From the NCBI GenBank assembly GCA_027459785.1, contig DAIDGU010000038.1:1-64000 (forward strand): a stretch of DNA of 64,000 nt, written 5' to 3'. The stretch's first letter is position 1; every line of letters starts with the position of its first letter. Of this stretch, positions 8,427-17,611 are shown one piece after another. The position numbers and the translations under genes are program-made. This stretch comes from Ktedonobacteria bacterium (GTDB lineage Bacteria; Chloroflexota; Ktedonobacteria; Ktedonobacterales; JACDGC01). The notes under the pieces were generated by a model that made no database searches, was not told the DNA's origin, and saw nothing but the letters and a program-made list of their open reading frames with translations.

Positions 8427-9827
8427 TCAGCGCCGGTGTAGCGTCATCAGCAGGCCGTCGCGCGGGTGCAGCCCTGCCGCGCGCGTATGCGGCTCGACGG
8501 GGTGGCCCGGCACCAGGCGCGCTTGGTACCGCTGCATCACCGTCGCCAGCACCAGCACGGCCTCCACCAGCGCGAAGTCTTTGCCCAGGCACAGGCGCGG
8601 GCCACCGCCGAAGGGGAAATAGACGAACGGGTGACGCCCCAGTGTATTGCCATTCAGGAAGCGGTCGGGGTCGAACCGCTCCGGATCGGGCCAGTAGTTC
8701 GGGTCGCGGTGCATCACGTAGGGGCTGACGAGGACGTTCGCATGGGCGGGGATGGGATAACCCAGCACGTTGTCGCTGGCCAGCGAGCGGCGCGTTAGCA
8801 CCCACACCGGGGCATACAGGCGCATGGCCTCGTCGATGACCGCGCGCATATACACCAGCTTCGGCAGATCCGCCGCCGTCGGCAGGCGGTCGCCCAGCAC
8901 CTCAGCCAGTTCCGCGCGCACGCGCGCCTCGGCGTCGGGGTGTGCGCCCAGCAGGTAAAACGACCAGGTGAGCGCCTGCGTCGCCGTGCCGCTGCCCGCG
9001 CTGGTGAAGGTGCAGACCTCGTCGCGCAGATCTTTATCTGTCAGCGGCTGGCCTGTTGCGCCGTCTTTGGCCGACATCAGCAGCGCCAGCAGATCGTGAA
9101 ACTCCATGCCATGCGCCAGATTGGCCCGGCGCTGGCGGATGGCCTGATAGATGATATCGTCGAAGTCACCGCGCAGTTTGATGAAGCGCCGGTTGCCACG
9201 GGTTGGCACGCGCAACGGCGGATAGAGCGGGTTGGCGAACCGTTCGGAGACGAGTTCGGAAAGCTCCATCGTCAGGGCGTCCAGGTAGGCGACGTTGTCT
9301 TTGACATCCATGCTGAATAGTGCCTGGATGACATTACGCAGCGTCAGTTGGCTGATCTCGCTGTTCATCTCCACCGGCGTCACGTCCACCGGCTGATCCT
9401 GCCAGCGCGCCAACACATCCAGGGTGGACTGCACCATGATGTCGCCCAGCAGCCCCACCTGGCGATGGTGAAAGTGTGGCTGCACCAGGCGGCGCTGGCG
9501 CAACCAGCGGTCCCCGTCGATGGTGATCAACCCGTTGCCGAAGACGAGTTTGAGCGTTTTGAACCCCGGCACGCCCTCGATACCGTAATTCTTATGGTTG
9601 CCCTGTAAGATCTGCGCGACGCCGTCAGGATTGTTGATCTGGTAGATCGTGAGGTGCGCCAGCCGATACTTGACGACATCCCCATAGGTGCGCGCCATGT
9701 CTGTCAGGAAGGTCAGTTGGTTGTCTTGCAGCTTGCGGAGATTGGAGAAGAGGGCGAGATCGGGCGGGCCAGGGATTACCGTGCGGGCCGGGGCTGACAA
9801 AACCGTTGTCGTCACGGGGTCCACCAT
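8427..9827 (-). CDS. Cytochrome P450
   Basis: A heme-thiolate monooxygenase of about 466 residues. Diagnostic motifs are present: the heme-binding loop FPFGGGPRLCLGKDFAL with the cysteine ligand, the ExxR pair in VIDEAMRLYAPVW, and the PERF-type segment WPDPERFDPDRF. In the I-helix the usual (A/G)Gx(D/E)T(T/S) reads AGSGTA, so the acid before the conserved Thr is replaced by Gly. It resembles CYP102/CYP4-like fatty-acid hydroxylases more than actinobacterial types, but substrate is unknown. No ferredoxin or reductase lies nearby. The start is uncertain: ATG 9827 is preferred, GTG at 9878 is possible. Confidence 0.92.
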   Translation of the reverse strand: MVDPVTTTVLSAPARTVIPGPPDLALFSNLRKLQDNQLTFLTDMARTYGDVVKYRLAHLTIYQINNPDGVAQILQGNHKNYGIEGVPGFKTLKLVFGNGLITIDGDRWLRQRRLVQPHFHHRQVGLLGDIMVQSTLDVLARWQDQPVDVTPVEMNSEISQLTLRNVIQALFSMDVKDNVAYLDALTMELSELVSERFANPLYPPLRVPTRGNRRFIKLRGDFDDIIYQAIRQRRANLAHGMEFHDLLALLMSAKDGATGQPLTDKDLRDEVCTFTSAGSGTATQALTWSFYLLGAHPDAEARVRAELAEVLGDRLPTAADLPKLVYMRAVIDEAMRLYAPVWVLTRRSLASDNVLGYPIPAHANVLVSPYVMHRDPNYWPDPERFDPDRFLNGNTLGRHPFVYFPFGGGPRLCLGKDFALVEAVLVLATVMQRYQARLVPGHPVEPHTRAAGLHPRDGLLMTLHRR

Positions 9828-10012
9828 CCTTTTTGCGTCTACCGGCGGCTGTATCATCCGACCGGCCTGGGCGAGCACGGTTTAAGATATATCACACCCA
9901 TGCTAAAGATACAACGACCACGCGCGCGTATCTGTCACTACAGCGACTAACCTCATCCATTGCGTCGTCCATTGATCCGACCGCACGCATAGTATATGCT
10001 AAGATCACATGC

Positions 10013-10156
10013 GGCCCCACCCCCGGCCCCTCCCCATCTTTGATGGAGAGGGGAGAGCAGACAGTACAGGCTGATCGCGTTGATCATGCCGATCAGTCAG
10101 CACGACTGATCACCCCCTCTCCATCAAAGATGGGGAGGGGGCCGGGGGGTGGGGCC
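10013..10156. repeat. Hairpin repeat of family A, second full copy
   Basis: Left arm from 10013 (GGCCCCACCCCCGGCCCC) and right arm to 10156 (GGCCGGGGGGTGGGGCC) enclose about 60 nt that contain a further small palindrome around ACTGATCA. It occupies the region between the divergent P450 and carboxylase genes, so it lies where both promoters would be expected. The right arm ends 36 nt before the carboxylase start. Confidence 0.85.
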
Positions 10157-10191
10157 GGCGAAGATTGCGTTGAATGGGAGCGGGAACGTTC

Positions 10192-11742
10192 ATGACGACA
10201 CGGCAACGGATTCAGGAACTGCGGCGGCTGCGCGCGGAAGCACTGGCAGGCGGCGGCCAAAAGCGCATCGACGCGCAACACAAAAAAGGCAAGCTGACGG
10301 CGCGCGAGCGCATCGATCTGTTGCTCGATCCCGGCTCGTTCAACGAGCTGGATATGTTCGTGACGCACCGCTCCAATGATTTTGGGCTGGGGGAGCAGCG
10401 CATCTGGGGCGACGGCGTGGTCACGGGCTACGGCAAGATCGACGGGCGGCTGGTTTACGTGTTCTCGCAAGATTTCACCGTCCTGGGCGGCTCGATGTCC
10501 GAAGCGAACGCCGAGAAGATCTGCAAGATCATGGATCTGGCGCTGAAGAACGGCGCGCCGGTGATCGGGCTGAACGACTCCGGCGGGGCGCGCATTCAGG
10601 AGGGCGTCGTCAGCCTGGGCGCGTATGCCGATATCTTCCTGCGCAACACCCTGGCGAGCGGCGTCATCCCCCAGATCTCGGCGATCCTGGGGCCGTGCGC
10701 GGGCGGCGCGGTCTATTCGCCGGCCATCACCGACTTCATCTTCATGGTGGAAGGCACCAGCCACATGTTCGTCACCGGCCCTAACGTCATCAAGACGGTG
10801 ACACACGAGGACGTGACCTTCGACGAACTGGGCGGCGCGGCGGTGCATAACGGGATCAGCGGCGTGGCACACTTTTCGTCGCCAAACGAGCCGGCGTGCC
10901 TGGCGGGCATCCGCACCCTGTTGAGCTACCTGCCCGGCAATAACGTCGATGATCCGCCTTTCGTCGCCACGGACGACCCCGCCGACCGCGCGGACGAAGA
11001 CCTGGACGCGCTCATCCCCGATTCGCCCAATCAACCCTATGATATGCATGAGATCATCCGCCGCGTGGTGGATGGTGGCACCTTCTTCGAGGTGCAGCCG
11101 GACTACGCGCGCAACATCCTCGTCGGGTTCGCGCGCCTGGGTGGCCGCGCCGTCGGCATCGTGGCGCAGCAGCCCGCCGTCCTCGCCGGCGTGCTGGATA
11201 TCAATGCCGCCGACAAGGCGGCGCGCTTCGTGCGCTTCTGCGACTGTTTCAACGTCCCCATCGTCACCTTCGAGGATGTCCCCGGCTTCTTGCCAGGCGT
11301 GGGCCAGGAACACGGCGGCATCATCCGCCACGGCGCGAAACTGTTGTTTGCCTATTGCGAGGCCACGGTCCCCAAGGTGACGGTGATCACGCGCAAAGCC
11401 TACGGTGGCGCGTATGATGTCATGTCCAGCAAGCACGTGCGCGGTGACATCAACTATGCCTGGCCGATGGCGGAGATCGCCGTGATGGGCGTGGACGGCG
11501 CGGTCAATATCATCTTCAAGGACGAGATCGACCATGCCACCGATCCCGAAGCGCGCCGCAAGGAACTCGTCGCCGACTATCAGGCCAAGTTCGCCAATCC
11601 CTATGTCGCCGCCGCGCGCGGCTACATCGACGAGGTGATCGAGCCCCACGCGACGCGAGCCAAGCTCATCGCTGCGCTCGATATGCTCAAAAACAAGCGC
11701 GACAGCAATCCACCCAAGAAGCACGGCAACATCCCGCTGTGA
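10192..11742 (+). CDS. Acyl-CoA (propionyl-CoA) carboxylase beta subunit
   Basis: A 516-residue carboxyltransferase of the propionyl/methylmalonyl type. It transfers the carboxyl group from carboxybiotin to an acyl-CoA. Motifs: [17 protein letters not shown] near the N-terminus; [20 protein letters not shown] and [20 protein letters not shown] for the N-terminal crotonase domain; [20 protein letters not shown] and [15 protein letters not shown] for the C-terminal one. ATG 10192 is preferred over an in-frame GTG/TTG-like start at 10174 because it starts the conserved helix [10 protein letters not shown]. The alpha subunit is not nearby; an accB-like biotin carrier is at 18.6 kb. Confidence 0.95.
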   Translation: MTTRQRIQELRRLRAEALAGGGQKRIDAQHKKGKLTARERIDLLLDPGSFNELDMFVTHRSNDFGLGEQRIWGDGVVTGYGKIDGRLVYVFSQDFTVLGGSMSEANAEKICKIMDLALKNGAPVIGLNDSGGARIQEGVVSLGAYADIFLRNTLASGVIPQISAILGPCAGGAVYSPAITDFIFMVEGTSHMFVTGPNVIKTVTHEDVTFDELGGAAVHNGISGVAHFSSPNEPACLAGIRTLLSYLPGNNVDDPPFVATDDPADRADEDLDALIPDSPNQPYDMHEIIRRVVDGGTFFEVQPDYARNILVGFARLGGRAVGIVAQQPAVLAGVLDINAADKAARFVRFCDCFNVPIVTFEDVPGFLPGVGQEHGGIIRHGAKLLFAYCEATVPKVTVITRKAYGGAYDVMSSKHVRGDINYAWPMAEIAVMGVDGAVNIIFKDEIDHATDPEARRKELVADYQAKFANPYVAAARGYIDEVIEPHATRAKLIAALDMLKNKRDSNPPKKHGNIPL

Positions 11743-11770
11743 ACCTGTGAAATGCTTTGCGGGTGTAGAT

Positions 11771-11910
11771 ACCGGAGGACAGACCTTCCCGTCTGTCACT
11801 CCCCTCTCCCGGAGGACAGACATTTCCCATACCACCGGAGGACAGACATTCCTGTCTGTCCGGCCCCCCCTGGCCACCGTCTTTCCCCGCAATTGGTATA
11901 AATACATGGG
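11771..11910. repeat. Repeat block of family B (GGAGGACAGACATTCCTGTC)
   Basis: Three tandem CCGGAGGACAGAC units between 11774 and 11860, followed by TCTGTCCGGCCCCC and a flank (TGGCCACCGTCTTTCCCCGC) that is the complement of the flank of the block at 3420-3770. It covers the 200-nt gap between the carboxylase and the acetyltransferase, which converge. Confidence 0.8.
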
Positions 11911-11946
11911 CTAGGTCGCCCTGGTGGTCGATGCTGCCGCACATAG

Positions 11947-12774
11947 TCACGAAAATCGACACAAGCGGACGGGATATTCTGCCGCCAACGATCCCCCAAG
12001 TTTTTGCGCCAACAGGCTTGATGCGGTATTTCGGCTCCAACAATGCCAACCGATGTGCGTTATCCGGACTTCGAGGGCGTGAGCGATCAGCGCGGATGCC
12101 AAGATAAACGCGCCGCCGCGTCTCCGATATTCCGGCGCGGTGGCGATGCCGACTTCGCAGCGATCCGCATGGTTATATTCTGAGAGGCACCACCCGATCA
12201 ACGTTTGGTCTTCCTGAAGGCAGTAGCCGAATTTATGGGCCAGAAAGTCCTCGCGCGACGGTGCTTCGGCATGCACCTCTTCGATCAACTCCGGTAGGTA
12301 CTTAAGCTCGTGTTCCGCCAACAGCCCGGCATCAACCCTGCGCAATTGCCAGGTGGCGGGGAGAAGACGCTGCCAATCGGGAGGCGCATGCGCAAGCGTG
12401 TAATACTGTCGCATTGCTGGTGTCGTTTCCATGCCCTGACATAACACCGCTAAGTTCGCTTCCCACGTGGAGGGAACGTAATATATGAGGAAATCTGAGG
12501 GGTTTCTCAGACTGCTGGGAGAGGATCGCGCTGCGCGGAGCAGCTCTCTGATGTCCGCAATAAGGCGCTGGTCATTGGTTGCGCCAGCCAAAAATACCCG
12601 ATGACCATTCCACGGCAGAAGCAGCGCAACCGTCGGGCTAGCCACATCATCGACATAGACTTGCGCAGGGGTTTCCCCCGCAAGGATTGCGGCTACCGCG
12701 AGATGGTTGTCCAACGGCGCACAAATCCGCTGCAATTTACTGTAGTCCGTCGGCGGCACCAGGGACAAGCTCAT
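11947..12774 (-). CDS. GNAT-family acetyltransferase (FR47-like)
   Basis: A 275-residue protein whose C-terminal half is a GNAT domain: GWCLSEYNHADRCEVGIAT, then EYRRRGGAFILASALIAHAL (motif A, acetyl-CoA loop with RRRGGA) and HIGWHCWSRNTASSLLAQKL. The N-terminal half (about 130 residues) is a GNAT-N-like domain. Substrate is unknown. The ATG at 12774 follows GGAAGG at proper distance; an upstream alternative is at 12795. It stands alone between the repeat block and lspA. Confidence 0.82.
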   Translation of the reverse strand: MSLSLVPPTDYSKLQRICAPLDNHLAVAAILAGETPAQVYVDDVASPTVALLLPWNGHRVFLAGATNDQRLIADIRELLRAARSSPSSLRNPSDFLIYYVPSTWEANLAVLCQGMETTPAMRQYYTLAHAPPDWQRLLPATWQLRRVDAGLLAEHELKYLPELIEEVHAEAPSREDFLAHKFGYCLQEDQTLIGWCLSEYNHADRCEVGIATAPEYRRRGGAFILASALIAHALEVRITHIGWHCWSRNTASSLLAQKLGGSLAAEYPVRLCRFS

Positions 12775-13115
12775 TGCTTCAACCTTCCGCACCACATGCA
12801 GTTTTCAGTGCCAATTTCTTAAGAACGGCCTGAAAGATGTACCGCACGAGCGTTCCTTTGCTCTAGCTTGTATAGCCTCTCAGGCATTTTCTTTCATTTT
12901 AGCACTTGCTGATTTCCTGCTAAAAGTACACCCCACAAGCTCAGTAGATCTCCTTCCATCGACATAGTTTATTGGTGGGGACACTGCTCCGTGCATTCAC
13001 CGCATCCTTCCCGCTTAGACACGCATGCGTGATATCGTCGTGGTCCGCCACCACCTGCGCCGCCTTTGGTCCAACATAGCCGGGATCTAACCACAAATTC
13101 GGTTTTGCAGCAGCG

Positions 13116-13124
13116 TGGTATACT
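13116..13124 (+). promoter_or_regulatory. Extended -10 promoter for lspA-rluD
   Basis: TGGTATACT at 13116-13124 is an extended -10 (TGnTATACT). No consensus -35 at 17 nt, as is usual for extended -10 promoters. The 417-nt gap upstream of lspA (12775-13191) shows no further gene. Confidence 0.45.
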
Positions 13125-13191
13125 GTGCGTGAACTCTGTACCAGGATCGCTTGTATCATCTGTTGCCACTTCGCCGCCTGTGAGGAAACCG

Positions 13192-14100
13192 ATGTCACTC
13201 GTATCGCGCTCAACCATCAAACCCCCTAAGCCCCAGGAAACCCTGACCCCCCAGGCGCAGACGCGCTGGGATCTGATCGTCGGCGCGATCGCGCTGGGCG
13301 TCATCCTCATCGACCAATTCACCAAACATCTCGTCGTCGCCCATTTCAGCGGGCAGCACAAATATGATGTCGTGCCAATCTTTGGCAAGATCCTGTCGCT
13401 GGAGTATACCGGCAATCGGGGGGCGGCCTTCAGTTCCTTCACATCGTCGCCCGGCTTGCTGGCCTTCTTGATCGCTGTCGCGGTCGGCGTCATTGGTTGG
13501 CTGTATTGGTCCACGCGCCCGCGCAATAATCCCTGGCTGAAGGCCACCTTCGGCATGATCATCGGCGGAGCGGTGGGCAACCTGATCGACCGCGTGCGCC
13601 TGGGGTATGTCGTCGATTTCATCCATTTCCAGATCCCCGCCATCGGCTTTGACTTCGCCATTTTCAATGTGGCAGATTCAGCGATCTCCGTCGGGGTAGT
13701 GCTGCTGGCGATCATCTTCTGGACGCTCCCGCGTGAAGCCGATCCGGAAGTTGCCGGCACCAACGAACGTGACATAAGCGTCCCTGCTGGCGCGCAGGCG
13801 ATCAAGCTATCAGCTTCCGCCGCGCATAATATGCCGGCACGCCCGGCGACCAGCACGGCGACAAAAACGGCGCTGGCCCCCGTGCCGTCTGCTGCGACGA
13901 GAACGCCGACCAATCCTGTAAAAACGGCGACCAGCCCCGTGAAAACCAGCGCGGGCGCGACGAAGACGCCGACTAGCCCTGTGAAGACGCCCATGCCGAG
14001 CGCGAATAGGCCGGCCAGCGCGCGCGTGACCTCCACTCCTGTGCCGCGCGCCTCCGCCACGAACCGGCCCAGCACTAAGAGTAAACGGAAGCGCCATTGA
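13192..14100 (+). CDS. lspA: Signal peptidase II (lipoprotein) with long C-terminal tail
   Basis: Membrane aspartyl protease that cleaves prolipoprotein signal peptides. 302 residues; family members are about 150-180. Four helices and all signature motifs are seen: IDQFTKHLV, EYTGNRGAAFSS, GGAVGNLIDRVRLGYVVD (Asp about 133) and FNVADSAISVGV (Asp about 162, the second catalytic Asp). After residue about 185 comes a 115-residue tail rich in Ala, Thr, Pro and Lys with repeated TSPVKT segments, ending KSKRKRH. The ATG at 13192 has GAGGA five bases upstream; the open frame to 13066 is not family-like. Its stop overlaps the rluD start by one base. Confidence 0.92.
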   Translation: MSLVSRSTIKPPKPQETLTPQAQTRWDLIVGAIALGVILIDQFTKHLVVAHFSGQHKYDVVPIFGKILSLEYTGNRGAAFSSFTSSPGLLAFLIAVAVGVIGWLYWSTRPRNNPWLKATFGMIIGGAVGNLIDRVRLGYVVDFIHFQIPAIGFDFAIFNVADSAISVGVVLLAIIFWTLPREADPEVAGTNERDISVPAGAQAIKLSASAAHNMPARPATSTATKTALAPVPSAATRTPTNPVKTATSPVKTSAGATKTPTSPVKTPMPSANRPASARVTSTPVPRASATNRPSTKSKRKRH

Positions 14101-15038
14101 TGGCGGATGATACGGCACCTGTGCCGAACGAACCGTGCCTTGTGGCGGAAGAACATGCCGGCCTGCGCCTGGACCGCTACCTGGCGGCGGTTGTGCCGGG
14201 CCTGACACGATCACGGGCGCAACGGCTGATCGAGGCGGGCGGCGTCAGCGTAAACGGCAAGCCGGCGAAGGCCAGTTATGCGACCGTGGCGGGCGACCGT
14301 GTGGCCGTGGCAGGCGCTACCGGCCCTGCGCCAGCAGAAGTTCCGCCGGCCCCCGAAGCGATCCCCTTGCGCATCGTTTACGAGGATGCGTATCTGATCG
14401 TGCTCGATAAAGCCGCCGGTATGGTGGTGCATCCCGCACCCGGCCACGCGGGCGGCACGCTGGTGAACGCGCTGCTGGCGCACACCGCGCACCTGGGCAA
14501 CGCCACTAGCACGCGCCCTGGCATCGTGCATCGTCTGGATAAAGATACATCGGGCTTGATGCTCGTCGCTAAGGATGATGCCACCCTCGCCGCTTTAGGT
14601 GCTGAGATGCGTCGGCATGCCGTCACCAAGCAATACCTTGCGCTGGTCGAAGGCCGGCTTGAGCCACCGAACGGCGCGATTGAAGCGCCAATCGGGCGCG
14701 ATCCACGCTTTCGTCAGCGCATGGCCGTTGTGGCGCAGGGCGGGCGGGTGGCGCGCACGCTTTATGCCACGGAGCGCGTGATCGGCGGGCGGTCGCTGCT
14801 GCGGCTGACGCTGGTAACGGGCCGCACGCACCAGATCCGCGTTCACTGCGCCGCCGTGGGGCATCCCGTCGTGGGCGATCCGCTGTATGGCCGCGCGCAG
14901 CCACCCCAGCCGCCGCGCATCTTCCTGCACGCCGCGCACCTGGCGCTGGCCCACCCCACCACCGGCGTGCCGCTCACCTTCACCAGTCCCCTGCCGGCTG
15001 ACCTGGCGGGCTTCCTGGCGCAGATTGCCGGCGGTTGA
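14100..15038 (+). CDS. rluD: RluA/RluD-family 23S rRNA pseudouridine synthase
   Basis: 312 residues. An N-terminal S4 RNA-binding domain (GLRLDRYLAAVVPGLTRSRA, RLIEAGGVSVNGK) precedes the catalytic RluA domain with the motif GIVHRLDKDTSGLMLVAK, catalytic Asp about residue 147, and TGRTHQIRVH. It isomerises uridines in 23S rRNA. Its start is TGATG-coupled to lspA, a common bacterial arrangement. The last residues (AQIAGG) and the stop codon lie in a repeat element that also ends two unrelated genes, see the repeat at 15030-15108. Confidence 0.94.
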   Translation: MADDTAPVPNEPCLVAEEHAGLRLDRYLAAVVPGLTRSRAQRLIEAGGVSVNGKPAKASYATVAGDRVAVAGATGPAPAEVPPAPEAIPLRIVYEDAYLIVLDKAAGMVVHPAPGHAGGTLVNALLAHTAHLGNATSTRPGIVHRLDKDTSGLMLVAKDDATLAALGAEMRRHAVTKQYLALVEGRLEPPNGAIEAPIGRDPRFRQRMAVVAQGGRVARTLYATERVIGGRSLLRLTLVTGRTHQIRVHCAAVGHPVVGDPLYGRAQPPQPPRIFLHAAHLALAHPTTGVPLTFTSPLPADLAGFLAQIAGG

Positions 15039-15108
15039 TGATGTTTTACCAAATTGGGCGGACATGCCCTGCCGGGGCAGTGTCACAGCGGGCGGTTGAA
15101 ACCGCGGC
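15030..15108. repeat. Repeat family E end plus family D fragment after rluD
   Basis: Starts inside the last codons of rluD as GCCGGCGGTTGATGATG, then TTTTACCAAATTGGGCGGACAT. The same string, with small changes, starts at the ends of opcA (55036) and polX (24880, reverse). From 15088 a GGCGGTTGAAACCGCGGC piece of family D follows. Confidence 0.75.
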
Positions 15109-15109
15109 T

Positions 15110-15994
15110 AGCGCGTTGTCAAGGATGACCATGGGGAATAGCAAGAAAGAAGGCAGACCACGATACGGGGACTCAAGCCGTCGCGCTTCACGACAGGTTT
15201 GTGGGCATGAATCCAGGTACGAACCTGCTTGCTGACATGCCAGGAGGCATTGTCCCAGATCAGCAGCCACGCCCGTTTGCCTGCTGCTGCCAGCTGGGTG
15301 CAGCTTCAGTCCAGAAATTGGATCATGCAAGGGATCATCGGACGCCCATCCACAAAGCGCAGCGCCATCTGGTCGCGTAGCGGTCATTCATGATGCCACA
15401 GGACGCCATAGCATGCCAGGGCTTTGGCATCAGGATCAGCCTTTTTGCCAGGGTTGCTCGACCAGGCTTAGCGGTTGTACGGGAGCTTGCCAGGCACAGG
15501 CGTTGGGCAGCGCGAAGCGACTCCACCACACCTCATCCATGAAGCCAATCGCCCACGTGGCAGCTTGCGGAGCTTGCCTGACCCACCGCAGCAAGCGATC
15601 CCACGCCGTTTTTTTGCCGATGCCAGGGTTCGGGGCGGGTAATCCAGTGTTTGGGTCGCTTCCACTGGATGCCAACGCGGCAGAGCATCAGGCGCATGGC
15701 CTCGATACTTGCCAGGCGCACCAGCCCCTCGATCGTCCACTCGCTGGTGGGGAACGCGAACTCGCGCGGGGAGCGATGCAGCAGCGCCGTGACCATCTTG
15801 GCGGTGATATCCCCGCGTAGCACGGTCGTCAGATGGTGGGGATGACTGGACTCGGCCTGCACGGCGGCACGGCCTTGCTGGTTGAAGGCGTGGATCGCCT
15901 GCCGCACCGTTTGTTCGTTGCAGGAGAGGGCGGTGGCGATGCGCGGCACCGCTTCTCCGCCTGCGGACGCCAGCAGGATTTGTAGGCGGATCAA
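15110..15994 (-). pseudogene. Degraded IS630-type transposase
   Basis: Reverse-strand remnant in several frames. The first part (15994-15640) encodes an N-terminal helix-turn-helix (RIATALSCNEQTVRQAIHAF) and SEWTIEGLVRLASIEAMRL plus QWKRPKHWITRP. After a frameshift a second frame gives WAIGFMDEVWWSRFALP, the first catalytic Asp region, and further down LLIWDNASWHVSKQVRTW and a decayed SPW motif, which are the second Asp and Glu blocks of the DDE domain. At least two frameshifts and one stop interrupt it. The first about 30 residues of the transposase are missing, and the remnant begins precisely at the stop of the neighbouring acetyltransferase. No complete terminal repeats found by eye. Confidence 0.8.
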
Positions 15995-16380
15995 TGGATA
16001 ATGCCACCCAGCCCGGTCGTGAAGCCGCAGCGTTCATAGAACTGTTGGTGTTCAGGAACGAAATCGACATGGATGATAGTGATAGCATGGTGCCGGCAAT
16101 GGGTGATGGCCCGCTGCACCAGCGCCCGCCCGATCCCGCGCCGTTGCCAGGCGGGATGGACGATGACATCCAGCAGGACGGCATGGCACACGCCATCGCT
16201 GAGCACGGCGCACCAGGCGACGAGCGCGCCCGCGTCGTCCCGTCCGCTGACCGTCGCCCAATAGCCGGCGAACGCGGCGGGATAATCCCCTTCCTGTCGC
16301 CCCCAGCCGACCGCTTCTCGCAGATCGCATACCTCGCCCGCCGTCACCGGCGCATTCATCATAAACGCGATGGGCTGCAT
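15991..16380 (-). CDS. GNAT-family N-acetyltransferase
   Basis: 129-residue single GNAT domain. DVIVHPAWQRRGIGRALVQR contains the acetyl-CoA-binding RRGIGRA loop, and the C-terminus ends PEHQQFYERCGF, typical of the family. Substrate unknown. ATG 16380 follows GGAGG six bases upstream. Its final bases overlap the start of the transposase remnant by four, so the transposon may have inserted against its 3' end; the domain looks complete. Confidence 0.85.
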   Translation of the reverse strand: MQPIAFMMNAPVTAGEVCDLREAVGWGRQEGDYPAAFAGYWATVSGRDDAGALVAWCAVLSDGVCHAVLLDVIVHPAWQRRGIGRALVQRAITHCRHHAITIIHVDFVPEHQQFYERCGFTTGLGGIIH

Positions 16381-16405
16381 GGGATACCTCCGCTCTTGTC
16401 AATCA

Positions 16406-17197
16406 TCACCGTCGTTCCGCCTGGCCTTCATGGTAGTGGGCATGCGAGGCGAAACCTAGGCGTGTGTAGACGTGGATGGCGGGAGCATTGTCGGTGTAGA
16501 CGTTCAGCACGACATCCGGGCAGCCACGCTCGTGCAGCGCCGTGGCGACGGCGGCGGTGATCGCGCCCGCATAGCCGCGCCCGCGCGCCGCCGGCCTGGT
16601 GAAGACACTGCCGATCACACCGATCCCCTGACGCGGTGCGATCACGTAGGTGCCGCCCGCCGCCAGCAGGTCGCCGCCGTCGCGCACGCCACAAAAGATA
16701 CCATGGTCGATCAGATCATCCCGAAAATGACCATTGGGAAAGCCGCGATACAGATCGCGCAGGGCAGGTAGGTCCGCCGCCGTCAGCCGTTCCACCGGGC
16801 GATCCGGCGCGGGCGGCAGGGGATCGCGCCCCGCTGGTAGGGCCATGCGCAGCATCTCATTCGGGCCGGTGATGAAGCGATAGTGCTGCTCAATCGCCGC
16901 CAGGTGTTCCGGCAACGCCTGCATCTGCGCCGCGCGCGGCAAATCTACGGCAGCGAGGATCGCCGCGACGCCCGCCGGGTCGCCGAACGGGCTGACGACC
17001 GCGAAGGCCGGATGCTGCAACAGCAGGCACGCCGCCACTGGCTCCGCCGCCTCATCCCGCCATGCCAGCGCGAAACGACAGTATTGCCGGAACGACGACG
17101 CGAGATCCGCGATGGCGAAACAATTCCAGATGCGATCCTGAGCGAGCAGGGCATACACTGCCGTCTCGTCGGCATCCGGGGTAATGCGCCAGGTCAT
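16406..17197 (-). CDS. GNAT-family acetyltransferase, two-domain
   Basis: 263 residues. The N-terminal half (about 1-130) looks like a degenerate GNAT-N domain. The C-terminal half has GIGVIGSVFTRPAARGRGYA (the binding loop ARGRGYA), VVLNVYTDNAPAIHVYTRLG and a terminal FASHAHYHEG, the layout of a functional acetyltransferase. The ATG at 17197 is preceded by GGAAAGGAAACACCC, preferred over upstream 17245. Upstream of the other acetyltransferase by 26 nt on the same strand, likely cotranscribed. Confidence 0.82.
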   Translation of the reverse strand: MTWRITPDADETAVYALLAQDRIWNCFAIADLASSFRQYCRFALAWRDEAAEPVAACLLLQHPAFAVVSPFGDPAGVAAILAAVDLPRAAQMQALPEHLAAIEQHYRFITGPNEMLRMALPAGRDPLPPAPDRPVERLTAADLPALRDLYRGFPNGHFRDDLIDHGIFCGVRDGGDLLAAGGTYVIAPRQGIGVIGSVFTRPAARGRGYAGAITAAVATALHERGCPDVVLNVYTDNAPAIHVYTRLGFASHAHYHEGQAERR

Positions 17198-17274
17198 GGG
17201 TGTTTCCTTTCCACACGTTCTTTGTACGCTCTGAATATGGTACACTATCTACAAGAAAGTAAGGAGAAATGGTT

Positions 17275-17532
17275 ATGGCTACGATACCTGAAGAAATCGC
17301 TGATATTGCTCATCGCCTATCCCCCGCTCAACAACAGCAGCTGCTTGATTTCGCGCACACTTTGGAATATGGGCGAATAACCGCCCGCGCTAACTTGCCA
17401 CCTGGAACTTCCTTCGATACTTTGCGCGCATTTCAACCGGCGCTTTCTCCTGCTACCGTTGATGAGATGGCTCGTATCATTCAAGAAGAATGTGAGCAGG
17501 TAGCGCCAGATGACAACGACCTATCTTTTTGA
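17275..17532 (+). CDS. Small antitoxin-like protein, unpaired
   Basis: 85 residues: EEIADIAHRLSPAQQQQLLD then FAHTLEYGR, which resembles the DUF2281-type or related small antitoxins (LSPEEQ..LLDF). The second half is acidic (QEECEQVAPDDNDLSF). ATG 17275 sits eight bases after AAGGAG (17261-17266); ATG 17269 is too close. No toxin gene follows; the next sequence is the end of truB on the other strand. Function is inferred only from similarity of pattern. Confidence 0.5.
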   Translation: MATIPEEIADIAHRLSPAQQQQLLDFAHTLEYGRITARANLPPGTSFDTLRAFQPALSPATVDEMARIIQEECEQVAPDDNDLSF

Positions 17533-17611
17533 TACAATTTTTCAGCGTGTTCAAGGACTGACCGTTGAGCAATGGTAATACAGGGACTCCTTACTTAAAC
17601 CAAAGGGTCTA

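Noticed and set aside
10093-11907. 604-codon open frame opposite the carboxylase
   Set aside because: Shadow of a well-conserved gene; composition is that of reversed codons.
14097-14099. TTG start for rluD at 14097
   Set aside because: ATG at 14100 gives the usual TGATG coupling with lspA.
16406-17532. Acetyltransferase at 16.4-17.2 kb plus the small 85-residue protein as a GNAT-type toxin-antitoxin pair
   Set aside because: They are divergent, not co-oriented, and the acetyltransferase is a two-domain type rather than the short toxin type.
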